Source of the DNA: Megachile rotundata
Taxonomy: Eukaryota; Arthropoda; Insecta; Hymenoptera; Megachilidae
Direction: 5' to 3'
Assembly: GCF_050947335.1 (NCBI RefSeq)
Contig: NW_027473363.1
Coordinates: 436,501 to 500,500, forward strand
Length of the DNA: 64,000 nt
Shown here: positions 15,500 to 31,960 of the stretch, in pieces
How the letters are laid out: each line of letters begins with the position of its first letter
How positions within the stretch are numbered: the stretch's first letter is position 1
The notes under the pieces: generated by a model
Databases searched by the model: none
What the model was told of the DNA's origin: nothing
Seen by the model: the letters and a program-made list of their open reading frames with translations, nothing else
Program-made: the position numbers and the translations under genes

Positions 15500-17100
15500 C
15501 ACACAATGACACAATCACACAATCACAGAATCACACAATCACTCAATCACACAACCACACAGTCACACAAGCACACAATCACTCAATCACACAATCACAA
15601 TCACACAATCACACAATCACACAATCAAACAATCACACAATCACACAATCACACAATCACACAATCTCACAATCACACAATCACACAATCACACAATCAC
15701 ACAATCACACAATCACGCACACACACAATCACACAATCACACAATCACACAATCACACAATGACACAATCACACAATCACGGAATCACACAATCACACAA
15801 TCACACAAGCACACAATCACACAATCACACAATCACACAACCACACAACCACACAATCACACAAGCACACAATCACTCAATCACACAATCACAATCACAC
15901 AATCACACAATTACACAATCACACAATCACACAATCACACAATCACACAATCACACAATCACGCAAACACACAATCACACAATCACACAATCACACAATC
16001 ACACAATGACACAATCACACAATCACAGAATCACACAATCACTCAATCACACAATCACACAATCATAATCACACAATCACAATTACACAATCACACAATC
16101 ACGCAATCACACAATCACACAATCACACATTCACACAATTACACAATCACAATTACGCAATCACACAATCCCGATCACACAATCACGATCACACAATCAC
16201 GGTCACACAACCACACAATCACACAATCACACAATCACACAATCACACAATCACACAATCACACAATCACACAATCACACAATCACACAATCACACAATC
16301 ACACAATCACGCAATCACACAATCACACAATCACACAATCACACAATCACAATCTCACAATCACACCATCACAATCACACAATCACACAATCACACAATC
16401 ACACAATCACACAATCACACAATCACACAATCACACAATCACACAATCACACAATCACACAATCACACAATCACACAATCACGCAATCACGCAAACACAC
16501 AATCACACAATCACACAATCACACAATCACACAATCACACAATGACACAATCACACAATCACAGAATCACACAATCACACAATCACACAATCACACAATC
16601 ACACAATCACACAATTACACAATCACACAATCACACAATCACACAATCACACAATCACACAATCACACAATCACACAATCACACAATCACGCAATCACAC
16701 AATCACGCAATCACACAATCACACAATCACACAATCACACAATCACAGAATCACACAATCACACAATCACACAATCACACAATCACACAATCACACAATC
16801 ACACAATCACACAACCACACAACCACACAATCAAACAAGCACACAATCACTCAATCACACAATCGCAATCACACAATCACACAATCACACAATCAAACAA
16901 TCACACAATCACACAATCACACAATCACACAATCTCACAATCACACAATCACACAATCACACAATCACACAATCACAATCTCACAATCACACCATCACAA
17001 TCACACAATCACACAATCACACAATCACACAATCAAACAATCACACAATCACACAATCACACAATCACACAATCACGGTCACACAATCAAACATTCACAC
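15500..17100. repeat. CAATGAC/CACAGAAT segment of block B
   Basis: CAATGAC followed by CACAGAAT occurs at 15,506, 16,004 and 16,542, with CACGGAAT near 15,778. The same order is found in block C at 24,183-25,760. A related segment lies in E1 (about 39,190-40,100) and E2 (about 43,640-44,540). A CAATCAAACAAGCAC landmark sits near 16,830. Confidence 0.8.
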
Positions 17101-17203
17101 AATCACACAATCACACAATCACGATCACACAATCACGATCACACAATCACGATCACACAATCACACAATCACACAATCACACACTCACACAATCACACAA
17201 TCA

Positions 17204-20200
17204 CGGTCACACAATCAAACATTCACACAATCACACAATCACACAATCACGATCACACAATCACGATCACACAATCACGATCACACAGTCACACAATCAC
17301 ACAATCACACACTCACACAATCACACAATCACATTCACACAATCACACAATCACACAATCTCACAATCACACAATCACACAATCACACAATCACAATCAC
17401 ACACTCACACAATCACACAGTCACAATCACACAATCACACAATCACACAATCACACAATCACACAATCACACAATCACACAATCACACAATCACACAATC
17501 ACACAATCACACAATCACACAATCACACAATCACACAATCACACAAACACACACTCACACAATCACACAATCACATTCACACAATCACACAATCACACAA
17601 TCACACAATCACACAATCACACACTCACACACTCACACAATCACACAATCACATTCACACAATCACACAATCACACAATCACACAATCACACAATCTCAC
17701 AATCACACAATCACACAATCACACAATCACAATCACACACTCACACAATCACACAGTCACAATCACACAATCACACAATCACACAATCACACAATCACAC
17801 AATCACACAATCACACAATCACACAATCACACAATCACACAATCACACAATCACACAATCACACAATCACAATCACACAATCACAATCACACAATCACAC
17901 AATCACACAATCAAACAATCACACAATCACACAATCACACAATCACACAATCACAATCACACAATCACACAATCACGCAATCAAACAATCACACAATCAC
18001 ACAATCACACAATCACACACTCACACAATCACACAATCACATTCACACAATCACACAATCACACAATCTCAAAATCACACAATCACACAATCACACAATC
18101 ACACAATCACAATCACACAATCACACAATCAAACAATCACACAATCACACAATCACACAAGCACACAATCACTCAATCACACAATCACACACTCACACAA
18201 TCACACAATCACATTCACACAATCACACAATCACACAATCTCACAATCACACAAACACATAATCACACAATAACACAATCACAATCACAAAATCACAATC
18301 ACACAATCACACAATCACACAATCACACAATCACACAATCACACAATCACACAATCACACAATCACACAATCACACAATCACAATCACACAATCACAATC
18401 ACACAATCACACAATCACAATCACACAATCACATTCACACAATCACACAATCACACAATCACACAATCACACAATCACGCAATCACACAATCACACAATC
18501 ACACAATCACACAATCACACAATCACACAATCACACAATCGCACAATCGCAGACTCACACAATCACACAATCACACAATCACACAATCACACACTCACAC
18601 AATCACACAGTCACAATCACACAATCACAATCACACAATCACAATCACACAGTCACAATCACACAATCACACAATCACACAATCACACAATCACACAATC
18701 ACAATCACACAATCACACAATCACGCAATCAAACAATCACACAATCACACAATCACACAATCACACAATCACACAATCACACACTCACACAATCACACAA
18801 TCACATTCACACAATCACACAATCACACAATCTCACAATCACACAATCACACAATCACACAATCACACAATCACAATCACACAATCACACAATCAAACAA
18901 TCACACAATCACACAATCACACAATCACACAAGCACACAATCACTCAATCACACAATCACACACTCACACAATCACACAATCACATTCACACAATCACAC
19001 AATCACACAATCTCACAATCACACAAACACATAATCACACAATAACACAATCACAATCACAAAAACACAATCACACAATCACAATCACACAATCACAATC
19101 ACACAATCACAATCACACAATCACAATCACACAATCACACAATCACACAATCAAACAATCAAACAATCACACAATCACGGTCACACAACCACACAATCAC
19201 ACAATCACACAATCATACAATCACACAATCACAAAATCACACAAGCACACAATCACTCAATCACACAATCACACTCTCACACAGTCACACAATCACCCAA
19301 CCGCACAATCACACAATCCCACAATCGCATAATCACACAATCACACAATCAGACAATCACACAATCACACAATCACGCAGTCACAATCACACAAACCCAC
19401 AATCTCACAATCACACAATCACAATCACACAAACACACACTCACACAATCACACAATCACATTCACACAATCACACAATCACACAATCACACAATCACAC
19501 AATCACGCAATCACACAATCACACAATCACACAATCACACAATCACACAATCACACAATCACACAATCGCACAATCACACAATCACCAACCACACAATCA
19601 CAATCACACAATCACAATCACACAATCACACAATCAAACAATCACACAATCACGGTCACACAACCACACAATCACACAATCACACAATCATACAATCACA
19701 CAATCACAAAATCACACAAGCACACAATCACTCAATCACACAATCACACTCTCACACAGTCACACAATCACCCAACCGCACAATCACACAATCCCACAAT
19801 CGCACAATCACACAATCACACAATCAGACAATCACACAATCACACAATCACGCAGTCACAATCACACAATCACAATCACACAATCACACAATCACACAAT
19901 CACACAATCACAATCACACAATCACACAATCAAACAATCACACAATCACACAATCACACAAGCACACAATCACTCAATCACACAATCACACACTCACACA
20001 ATCACACAATCACATTCACACAATCACACAATCACACAATCTCACAATCACACAAACACATAATCACACAATAACACAATCACAATCACAAAATCACAAT
20101 CTCACAATCACAATCACACAATCACAATCACACAAGCACACAATCACTCAATCACACAATCACACACTCACACAATCACACAATCACATTCACAAAATCA

Positions 20201-23200
20201 CACAATCACACAATCTCACAATCACACAAACACATAATCACACAATAACACAATCACAATCACAAAATCACAATCACAAAATCACAATCACACAATCACA
20301 ATCACACAATCACAATCACACAATCACAATGACACAATCACAATCACACAATCACACAATCACACAATCAAACAATCAAACAATCACACAATCACGGTCA
20401 CACAATCAAACATTCACACAATCACACAATCACACAATCACACAATCACACAATCACACAATCACACAATCACACAACCACACAATCACACAATCACACA
20501 ATCACAATCACACAATCACACAATCACGCAATCAAACAATCACACAATCACACAATCACACAATCACACAATCACACAATCACACACTCACACAATCACA
20601 CAATCACATTCACACAATCACACAATCACACAATCTCACAATCACACAATCACACAATCACACAATCACAATCACACAATCACACAATCAAACAATCACA
20701 CAATCACACAATCACACAAGCACACAATCAATCAATCACACAATCACACACTCACACAATCACACAATCACATTCACACAATCACACAATCACACAATCT
20801 CACAATCACACAATCACACAATCACACAATCACACAATCACACAATCACACAATCACAATCACACAATCACACAATCAAACAATCACACAATCACACAAT
20901 CACACAAGCACACAATCACTCAATCACACAACCACACACTCACACAATCACACAATCACATTCACACACTCACACAATCACACAATCTCACAATCTCACA
21001 ATCACACAAACACATAATCACACAATAACACAATCACAATCACAAAATCACAATCACACAATCACAATCACACAATCACACAATCACACAATCAAAAATT
21101 CACACAATCACACAATCACACAATCACAATCACACAATCACACAATCACGCAATCAAACAATCACACAATCACACAATCACACAATCACACAATCACACA
21201 ATCACACAATCACACACTCACACAATCACACAATCACATTCACACAATCACACAATCACACAATCTCACAATCACACAATCACACAACCACACAATCACA
21301 CAATCACACAATCACACAATCACACAATCACGCAATCACACAATCACACAATCACACAATCACACACTCACACAATCACACAATCACATTCACACATTCA
21401 AACATTCACACAATCGCACAATCACACAATCACGATCACACAATCACGATCACACAATCACGATCACACAGTCACGATCACACAATCACGATCACACAGT
21501 CACGGTCACACAATCACACAATCACAATCACAAAATCTTACACAATCACACAATCACACAATCACACAATCACACAATCACACAATCACACAATCACACA
21601 ATCACACAGTCACACAATCACACAACCACACAACCACACAATCACACAAGCACACAATCACTCAATCACACAATCACACACTCACACAATCACACAATGA
21701 CACAATCACACAATCACAGAATCACACAGTCACACCATCACACAATCACACAATCACACAATCACACAATCACACAATCTCACAATCACACAATCACACA
21801 ATCACACAATCACACAATCACGCAATCAAACAATCACACAATCACACAATCACACAATCACACAATCACACAATCACACAATCACACACTCACACAATCA
21901 CACAATCACATTCACACAATCACACAATCACACAATCTCACAATCACACAATCACACAACCACGCAATCACACAATCACTCAATCACACAATCACAATCA
22001 CACAATCACACAATCACACAATCACAATCACACAATCAGACAATCACAATCACGCAATCACACAATCACGATCACACAATCACGATCACACAATCACGAT
22101 CACACAATCACGATCACACAATCACGGTCACACAATCACGGTCACACAACCACGCAATCACACAATCACACAATCACAAAATCACACAATCACACAATCA
22201 CACAATCACACAACCACATAATCACAGAATCACGCAATCACACAATCACACAATCACACAATCACACAATCACACAATCACACAATCACACAATCACGCA
22301 ATCACACAAGCACACAATCACACAATCACACAATCACACAATCACACAACCACACAATCACACAAGCACGCAGTCACAATCACACAATCACACAATCACA
22401 CAATCACACCATCACACAATCACACGATCACACGATCACACGATCACACGATCACACGATCACAATCACGCAATCACAATCACGCAGTCACACAATCACC
22501 ATCACACAATCACACAATCATACAACCACACAATCACAATCACACAATCACAATCACACAATAACAATCACACAATCACACAATCACACAATCACACAAT
22601 CAAACAATCACAAATATCACACAATCACACAATCACACAACCACACAATTACACAAGCACGCAGTTACAATCGCACAATCACACAATCACACAATCACAC
22701 AATCACACAATCACACAATCGCGCAATCACTCAATCACACAATCACACAATCACACAATCACACAATCACACAATCACAATCACACACTCACACAATCAC
22801 ACTGTCACAATCACACAATCACACAATCACACAATCACACAATCACACAATCACACAATCACACAATCACACAATCACACAATCACACAATCACAATCAC
22901 AATCACACAATCACAATCACACAATCACACAATCAAACAATCACACAATCACACAATCACACAATCACACAATCACACAATCACACAATCACACACTCAC
23001 ACAATCACACAATCACACAATCACACAATCACACAATCACACACTCACACAATCACACAATCACATTCACACAATCACACAATCACACAATCTCACAATC
23101 ACACAATCACACAACCACGCAATCACACAATCACTCAATCACACAATCACAATCACACAATCACACAATCACACAATCACAATCACACAATCAGACAATC

Positions 23201-25860
23201 ACAATCACGCAATCACACAATCACGATCACACAATCACGATCACACAATCACGATCACACAATCACGATCACACAATCACGGTCACACAATCACGGTCAC
23301 ACAACCACGCAATCACACAATCACACAATCACAAAATCACACAATCACACAATCACACAATCACACAACCACATAATCACAGAATCACGCAATCACACAA
23401 TCACACAATCACACAATCACACAATCACACAATCACACAATCACACAATCACGCAATCACACAAGCACACAATCACACAATCACACAATCACACAATCAC
23501 ACAACCACACAATCACACAAGCACGCAGTCACAATCACACAATCACACAATCACACAATCACACCATCACACAATCACACGATCACACGATCACACGATC
23601 ACACGATCACACGATCACAATCACGCAATCACAATCACGCAGTCACACAATCACCATCACACAATCACACAATCATACAACCACACAATCACAATCACAC
23701 AATCACAATCACACAATAACAATCACACAATCACACAATCACACAATCACACAATCAAACAATCACAAATATCACACAATCACACAATCACACAACCACA
23801 CAATTACACAAGCACGCAGTTACAATCGCACAATCACACAATCACACAATCACACAATCACACAATCACACAATCGCGCAATCACTCAATCACACAATCA
23901 CACAATCACACAATCACACAATCACACAATCACAATCACACACTCACACAATCACACTGTCACAATCACACAATCACACAATCACACAATCACACAATCA
24001 CACAATCACACAATCACACAATCACACAATCACACAATCACACAATCACAATCACAATCACACAATCACAATCACACAATCACACAATCACACAATCACA
24101 CAATCACACAATCACACAATCACACAATCACACAATCACGCAAACACACAATCACACAATCACACAATCACACAATCACACAATGACACAATCACACAAT
24201 CACAGAATCACACAATCACTCAATCACACAACCACACAATCACACAAGCACACAATCACTCAATCACACAATCACAATCACACAATCACACAATCACACA
24301 ATCAAACAATCACACAATCACACAATCACACAATCACACAATCTCACAATCACACAATCACACAATCACACAATCACACAATCACACAATCACGCACACA
24401 CACAATCACACAATCACACAATCACACAATCACACAATGACACAATCACACAATCACGGAATCACACAATCACACAATCACACAAGCACACAATCACACA
24501 ATCACACAATCACACAACCACACAACCACACAATCACACAAGCACACAATCACTCAATCACACAATCACAATCACACAATCACACAATTACACAATCACA
24601 CAATCACACAATCACACAATCACACAATCACACAATCACGCAAACACACAATCACACAATCACACAATCACACAATCACACAATGACACAATCACACAAT
24701 CACAGAATCACACAATCACTCAATCACACAATCACACAATCATAATCACACAATCACAATTACACAATCACACAATCACGCAATCACACAATCACACAAT
24801 CACACATTCACACAATTACACAATCACAATTACGCAATCACACAATCCCGATCACACAATCACGATCACACAATCACGGTCACACAACCACACAATCACA
24901 CAATCACACAATCACACAATCACACAATCACACAATCACACAATCACACAATCACACAATCACACAATCACACAATCACGCAATCACACAATCACACAAT
25001 CACACAATCACACAATCACAATCTCACAATCACACCATCACAATCACACAATCACACAATCACACAATCACACAATCACACAATCACACAATCACACAAT
25101 CACACAATCACACAATCACACAATCACACAATCACACAATCACGCAATCACGCAAACACACAATCACACAATCACACAATCACACAATCACACAATCACA
25201 CAATGACACAATCACACAATCACAGAATCACACAATCACACAATCACACAATCACACAATCACACAATCACACAATTACACAATCACACAATCACACAAT
25301 CACACAATCACACAATCACACAATCACACAATCACACAATCACACAATCACGCAATCACACAATCACGCAATCACACAATCACACAATCACACAATCACA
25401 CAATCACAGAATCACACAATCACACAATCACACAATCACACAATCACACAATCACACAATCACACAATCACACAACCACACAACCACACAATCAAACAAG
25501 CACACAATCACTCAATCACACAATCGCAATCACACAATCACACAATCACACAATCAAACAATCACACAATCACACAATCACACAATCACACAATCTCACA
25601 ATCACACAATCACACAATCACACAATCACACAATCACAATCTCACAATCACACCATCACAATCACACAATCACACAATCACACAATCACACAATCAAACA
25701 ATCACACAATCACACAATCACACAATCACACAATCACGGTCACACAATCAAACATTCACACAATCACACAATCACGATCACACAATCACGATCACACAAT
25801 CACGATCACACAATCACACAATCACACAATCACACACTCACACAATCACACAATCACATT
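17204..25860. repeat. Large higher-order block C (about 8.65 kb)
   Basis: Block C is the tandem copy of block B. Its TAA landmarks end at 18,273, 19,045, 20,074, 20,248 and 21,028. Offsets from B are 7,554 at the left edge, then 7,538, 7,530, 7,530 and 7,522, dropping by one or two 8-mers at a time. An extra 1,155-bp duplication raises the offset to 8,677 (15,506 to 24,183), then 8,661 (16,542 to 25,203). The right end is approximate. Confidence 0.87.
21870..24090. repeat. 1,155-bp tandem duplication inside block C
   Basis: Landmarks appear twice in C but once in B. The CACAAATAT 9-mer starts at 22,609 and 23,764. Five-unit CACACGAT runs start at 22,421 and 23,576. Both pairs are exactly 1,155 bp apart. 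The B equivalents are at 15,087 and 14,899. The odd length fits one odd-length 9-mer in a background of even-length units. Copy edges cannot be fixed to the base. Confidence 0.88.
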
Positions 25861-25864
25861 CACA

Positions 25865-27570
25865 CAATCACACAATCACACAATCTCACAATCACACAAT
25901 CACACAATCACACAATCACAATCACACACTCACACAATCACACAGTCACAATCACACAATCACACAATCACACAATCACACAACCACACAATCACACAAT
26001 CACACAATCACACAATCACACAATCACAATCACACAATCACAATCACACAATCACACAATCACACAATCAAACAATCACACAATCACACAATCACACAAA
26101 CCCACAATCTCACAATCACACAATCACAATCACACAAACACACACTCACACAATCACACAATCACATTCACACAATCACACAATCACACAATCACACAAT
26201 CACACAATCACGCAATCACACAATCACACAATCACACAATCACACAATCACACAATCACACAATCACACAATCACACAATCGCACAATCACACAATCACC
26301 AACCACACAATCACAATCACGCAATCACAATCACACAATCACACAATCACACAATCAAACAATCACACAATCACACAATCACACAATCACGCAATCACAA
26401 TCACACAATCACACAATCACGCAATCAAACAATCACACAATCACACAATCACACAATCACACAATCACACAATCACACACTCACACAATCACACAATCAC
26501 ATTCACACAATCACACAATCACACAATCTCACAATCACACAATCACACAATCACACAATCACACAATCACAATCACACAATCACACAATCAAACAATCAC
26601 ACAATCACACAATCACACAAGCACACAATCACTCAATCACACAATCACACACTCACACAATCACACAATCACATTCACACAATCACACAATCACACAATC
26701 TCACAATCACACAAACACATAATCACACAATAACACAATCACAATCACAAAATCACAATCACACAATCACAATCACACAACCACAATCACACAATCACAA
26801 TCACACAATCACAATCACACAATCACATTCACACAATCACACAATCACACAATCACACAATCACACAATCACGCAATCACACAATCACACAATCACACAA
26901 TCACACAATCACACAATCACACAATCACACAATCACACAATCGCACAATCACACAATCACCAACCACACAATCACAATCACACAATCACAATCACACAAT
27001 CACACAATCACACAATCAAACAATCACACAATCACACAATCACACAATCACACAATCACACAATCACAATCACACAATCACACAATCACGCAATCAAACA
27101 ATCACACAATCACACAATCACACAATCACACAATCACACACTCACACAATCACACAATCACATTCACACAATCACACAATCACACAATCTCACAATCACA
27201 CAATGACACAATCACACAATCACACAATCACAATCACACAATCACACAATCAAACAATCACACAATCACACAATCACACAATCACACAAGCACACAATCA
27301 CTCAATCACACAATCACACACTCACACAATCACACAATCACACAATCACACAATCTCACAATCACACACACACATAATCACACAATAACACAATCACAAT
27401 CACAAAATCACAATCACACAATCACAATCACACAATCACAATCACACAATCACAATCACACAATCACAATCACACAATCACAATCACACAATCACAATCA
27501 CACAATCACAATCACACAATCACAATCACACAATCACAATCACACAATCAAACAACCAAACAATCACACA
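25865..27570. repeat. 1.9-kb repeat, copy 1
   Basis: Landmarks in this stretch pair with the next copy: CACCAACC 26,297/28,213 and 26,958/28,872, TAA landmarks 26,733/28,633 and 27,388/29,270. Offsets are 1,914-1,916 for the CACCAACC pairs, and 1,900 and 1,882 for the TAA pairs. A CACACACA variant at about 27,366 replaces the usual CACACAAA before the 27,388 landmark. Confidence 0.82.
27404..27551. repeat. CpA-form 14-mer array (CACAAT CACACAAT)
   Basis: About ten uninterrupted 14-mers of CACAAT plus CACACAAT. This is the longest example seen of the short array that follows most TAA landmarks. It differs from the CpG-form 14-mer only by CpA in place of CpG. It ends at CAAACAAC CAAACAAT. Confidence 0.9.
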
Positions 27571-29420
27571 ATCACGGTCACACAACCACACAATCACACA
27601 ATCACACAATCATACAATCACACAATCACAAAATCACACAAGCACACAATCACTCAATCACACAATCACACTCTCACACAGTCACACAATCACCCAAACG
27701 CACAATCACACAATCCCACAATCGCACAATCACACAATCACACAATCAGACAATCACACAATCACACAATCACGCAGTCACAATCACACAAACCCACAAT
27801 CTCACAATCACACAATCACAATCACACAAACACACACTCACACAATCACACAATCACATTCACACAATCACACAATCACACAATCACACAATCACACAAT
27901 CACACAATCACACAATCACACAATCACAATCACACAATCACAATCACACAATCACACAATCACACAATCAAACAATCACACAATCACACAATCACACAAA
28001 CCCACAAACCCACAATCTCACAATCACACAATCACAATCACACAAACACACACTCACACAATCACACAATCACATTCACACAATCACACAATCACACAAT
28101 CACACAATCACACAATCACGCAATCACACAATCACACAATCACACAATCACACAATCACACAATCACACAATCGCACAATCACACAATCACACAATCGCA
28201 CAATCACACAATCACCAACCACACAATCACAATCACACAATCACAATCACACAATCAAACAATCACACAATCACACAATCACACAATCACACAATCACAA
28301 TCACACAATCACACAATCACGCAATCAAACAATCACACAATCACACAATCACACAATCACACAATCACACAATCACACACTCACACAATCACACAATCAC
28401 ATTCACACAATCACACAATCACACAATCTCACAATCACACAATCACACAATCACACAATCACACAATCACAATCACACAATCACACAATCAAACAATCAC
28501 ACAATCACACAATCACACAAGCACACAATCACTCAATCACACAATCACACACTCACACAATCACACAATCACATTCACACAATCACACAATCACACAATC
28601 TCACAATCACACAAACACATAATCACACAATAACACAATCACAATCACAAAATCACAATCACACAATCACAATCACACAATCACAATCACACAATCACAA
28701 TCACACAATCACAATCACACAATCACAATCACACAATCACATTCACACAATCACACAATCACACAATCACACAATCACACAATCACGCAATCACACAATC
28801 ACACAATCACACAATCACACAATCACACAATCACACAATCACACAATCACACAATCGCACAATCACACAATCACCAACCACACAATCACAATCACACAAT
28901 CACAATCACACAATCACACAATCACACAATCAAACAATCACACAATCACACAATCACACAATCACACAATCACAATCACACAATCACACAATCACGCAAT
29001 CAAACAATCACACAATCACACAATCACACAATCACACACTCACACAATCACACAATCACATTCACACAATCACACAATCACACAATGACACAATCACACA
29101 ATCACACAATCACAATCACACAATCACACAATCAAACAATCACACAATCACACAATCACACAATCACACAAGCACACAATCACTCAATCACACAATCACA
29201 CACTCACACAATCACACAATCACACAATCACACAATCTCACAATCACACAAACACATAATCACACAATAACACAATCACAATCACAAAATCACAATCACA
29301 CAATCACAATCACACAATCACAATCACACAATCACAATCACACAATCACAATCACACAATCACAATCACACAATCACAATCACACAATCACAATCACACA
29401 ATCAAACAACCAAACAATCA
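27571..29420. repeat. 1.9-kb repeat, copy 2
   Basis: This is the tandem partner of 25,865-27,570. The CpA-form 14-mer array after the landmark has two fewer units here (29,286-29,405) than in copy 1 (27,404-27,551). The offset falls by exactly 28 bp across the array. Confidence 0.82.
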
Positions 29421-30279
29421 CACAATCACGGTCACACAACCACACAATCACACAATCACACAATCATACAATCACACAATCACAAAATCACACAAGCACA
29501 CAATCACTCAATCACACAATCACACTCTCACACAGTCACACAATCACCCAACCGCACAATCACACAATCACACAATCACACAATCACACAATCACGCAAT
29601 CACACAATCACACAATCACACAATCACACAATCACACAATCACACAATCGCACAATCACACAATCGCACAATCACACAATCACCAACCACACAATCACAA
29701 TCACACAATCACAATCACACAATCACACAATCACACGATCAAACAATCACACAATCACACAATCACACAATCACACAATCACAATCACACAATCACACAA
29801 TCACGCAATCAAACAATCACACAATCACACAATCACACAATCACACAATCACACAATCACACACTCACACAATCACACAATCACATTCACACAATCACAC
29901 AATCACACAATCTCACAATAACACAATCACACAATCACACAATCACACAATCACAATCACACAATCACACAATCAAACAATCACACAATCACACAATCAC
30001 ACAAGCACACAATCACTCAATCACACAATCACACACTCACACAATCACACAATCACATTCACACAATCACACAATCACACAATCTCACAATCACACAAAC
30101 ACATAATCACACAATAACACAATCACAATCACAAAATCACAATCACACAATCACAATCACACAATCACAATCACACAATCACAATCACACAATCACAATC
30201 ACACAATCACACAATCACACAATCAAACAATCAAACAATCACACAATCACGGTCACACAACCACACAATCACACAATCA
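29421..30279. repeat. Satellite connector with CACCAACC and TAA landmarks
   Basis: This stretch holds CACCAACC at 29,681 and a TAA landmark ending at 30,117. It resembles parts of block A and of the preceding 1.9-kb repeats but does not continue the exact tandem spacing. Confidence 0.65.
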
Positions 30280-31960
30280 CACGATCATACAATCACACAA
30301 TCACAAAATCACACAAGCACACAATCACTCAATCACACAATCACACTCTCACACAGTCACACAATCACCCAACCGCACAATCACACAATCCCACAATCGC
30401 ACAATCACACAATCACACAATCAGACAATCACACAATCACACAATCACGCAGTCACAATCACACAATCACAATCACACAATCACACAATCACAAAATCAC
30501 ACAATCACACAATCACACAATCACACAATCACTCAATCACTCAATCACACAATCACTCAATCAAACAATCACACAATCACACAATCACACAATCACACAA
30601 TCACACAATCACACAATCACACACTCACACAATCACAAAATCACATTCACACAATCACACAATCACACAATCTCACAATCACACAATCACACAATCACAC
30701 AATCACACAATCACACAATCACACAATCACACAATCACACAATCACACAATCACACACTCACACAATCACAAAATCACATTCACACAATCACACAATCAC
30801 ACAATCTCACAATCACACAATCACACAATCACACAATCACACAATCACAATCACACAATCACACAATCAAACAATCACACAATCACACAATCACACAAGC
30901 ACACAATCACTCAATCACACAATCACACACTCACACAATCACACAATCACATTCACAAAATCACACAATCACACAATCTCACAATCACACAAACACATAA
31001 TCACACAATAACACAATCACAATCACAAAATCACAATCACAAAATCACAATCACACAATCACAATCACACAATCACAATCACACAATCACAATCACACAA
31101 TCACAATCACACAATCACACAATCACACAATCAAGCAATCAAACGATCACACAATCACGGTCACACAATCAAACATTCACACAATCACACAATCACACAA
31201 TCACACAATCACACAATCACACAATCACACAATCACACAATCACACAATCACACAACCACACAATCACACAATCACACAATCACAATCACACAATCACAC
31301 AATCACGCAATCAAACAATCACACAAACACAATCACACAATCACACAATCACACAATCACACACTCACACAATCACACAATCACATTCACACAATCACAC
31401 AATCACACAATCTCACAATCACACAATCACACAATCACACAATCACAATCACACAATCACACAATCAAACAATCACACAATCACACAATCACACAAGCAC
31501 ACAATCACTCAATCACACAATCACACACTCACACAATCACACAATCACATTCACACAATCACACAATCACACAATCTCACAATCACACAATCACACAATC
31601 ACACAATCACACAATCACAATCACACAATCACACAATCAAACAATCACACAATCACACAATCACACAAGCACACAATCACTCAATCACACAACCACACAC
31701 TCACACAATCACACAATCACATTCACACAATCACACAATCACACAATCTCACAATCTCACAATCACACAAACACATAATCACACAATAACACAATCACAA
31801 TCACAAAATCACAATCACACAATCACAATCACACAATCACACAATCACACAATCACACAATCAAAAATTCACACAATCACACAATCACACAATCACAATC
31901 ACACAATCACACAATCACGCAATCAAACAATCACACAATCACACAATCACACAATCACAC
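30280..31960. repeat. 1.7-1.85-kb repeat, copy 1
   Basis: The copy opens with the private variant ACACGATCATAC (30,279-30,290), which recurs at 32,129-32,140 (offset 1,850). TAA landmarks 31,011 and 31,789 pair with 32,719 and 33,481 (offsets 1,708 and 1,692). About 140 bp were therefore lost or gained between the first two markers. Confidence 0.82.

Larger units (their letters stand above)
9648..17203. repeat. Large higher-order block B (about 7.55 kb)
   Basis: Block B opens with the same CACGGT-CAAACATT-CACGAT-CACACAGT signature as A and C. TAA landmarks end at 10,735, 11,515, 12,544, 12,718 and 13,506. Further right come CTTACACAAT near 14,015, five CACACGAT units at 14,899-14,938 and the CACAAATAT 9-mer at 15,087. 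All of these recur in block C at offsets of 7,554 falling to 7,522. Confidence 0.87.

Noticed and set aside
16542..19034. 830-codon open frame, and similar ones at 143-2518, 20329-22221, 25203-27206, 39141-41036, 43138-45474 and 58319-60076
   Set aside because: These have the same origin as above: they begin at CAATGAC variants and end at TAA-bearing landmarks. They cross repeat-block edges without regard to block structure.
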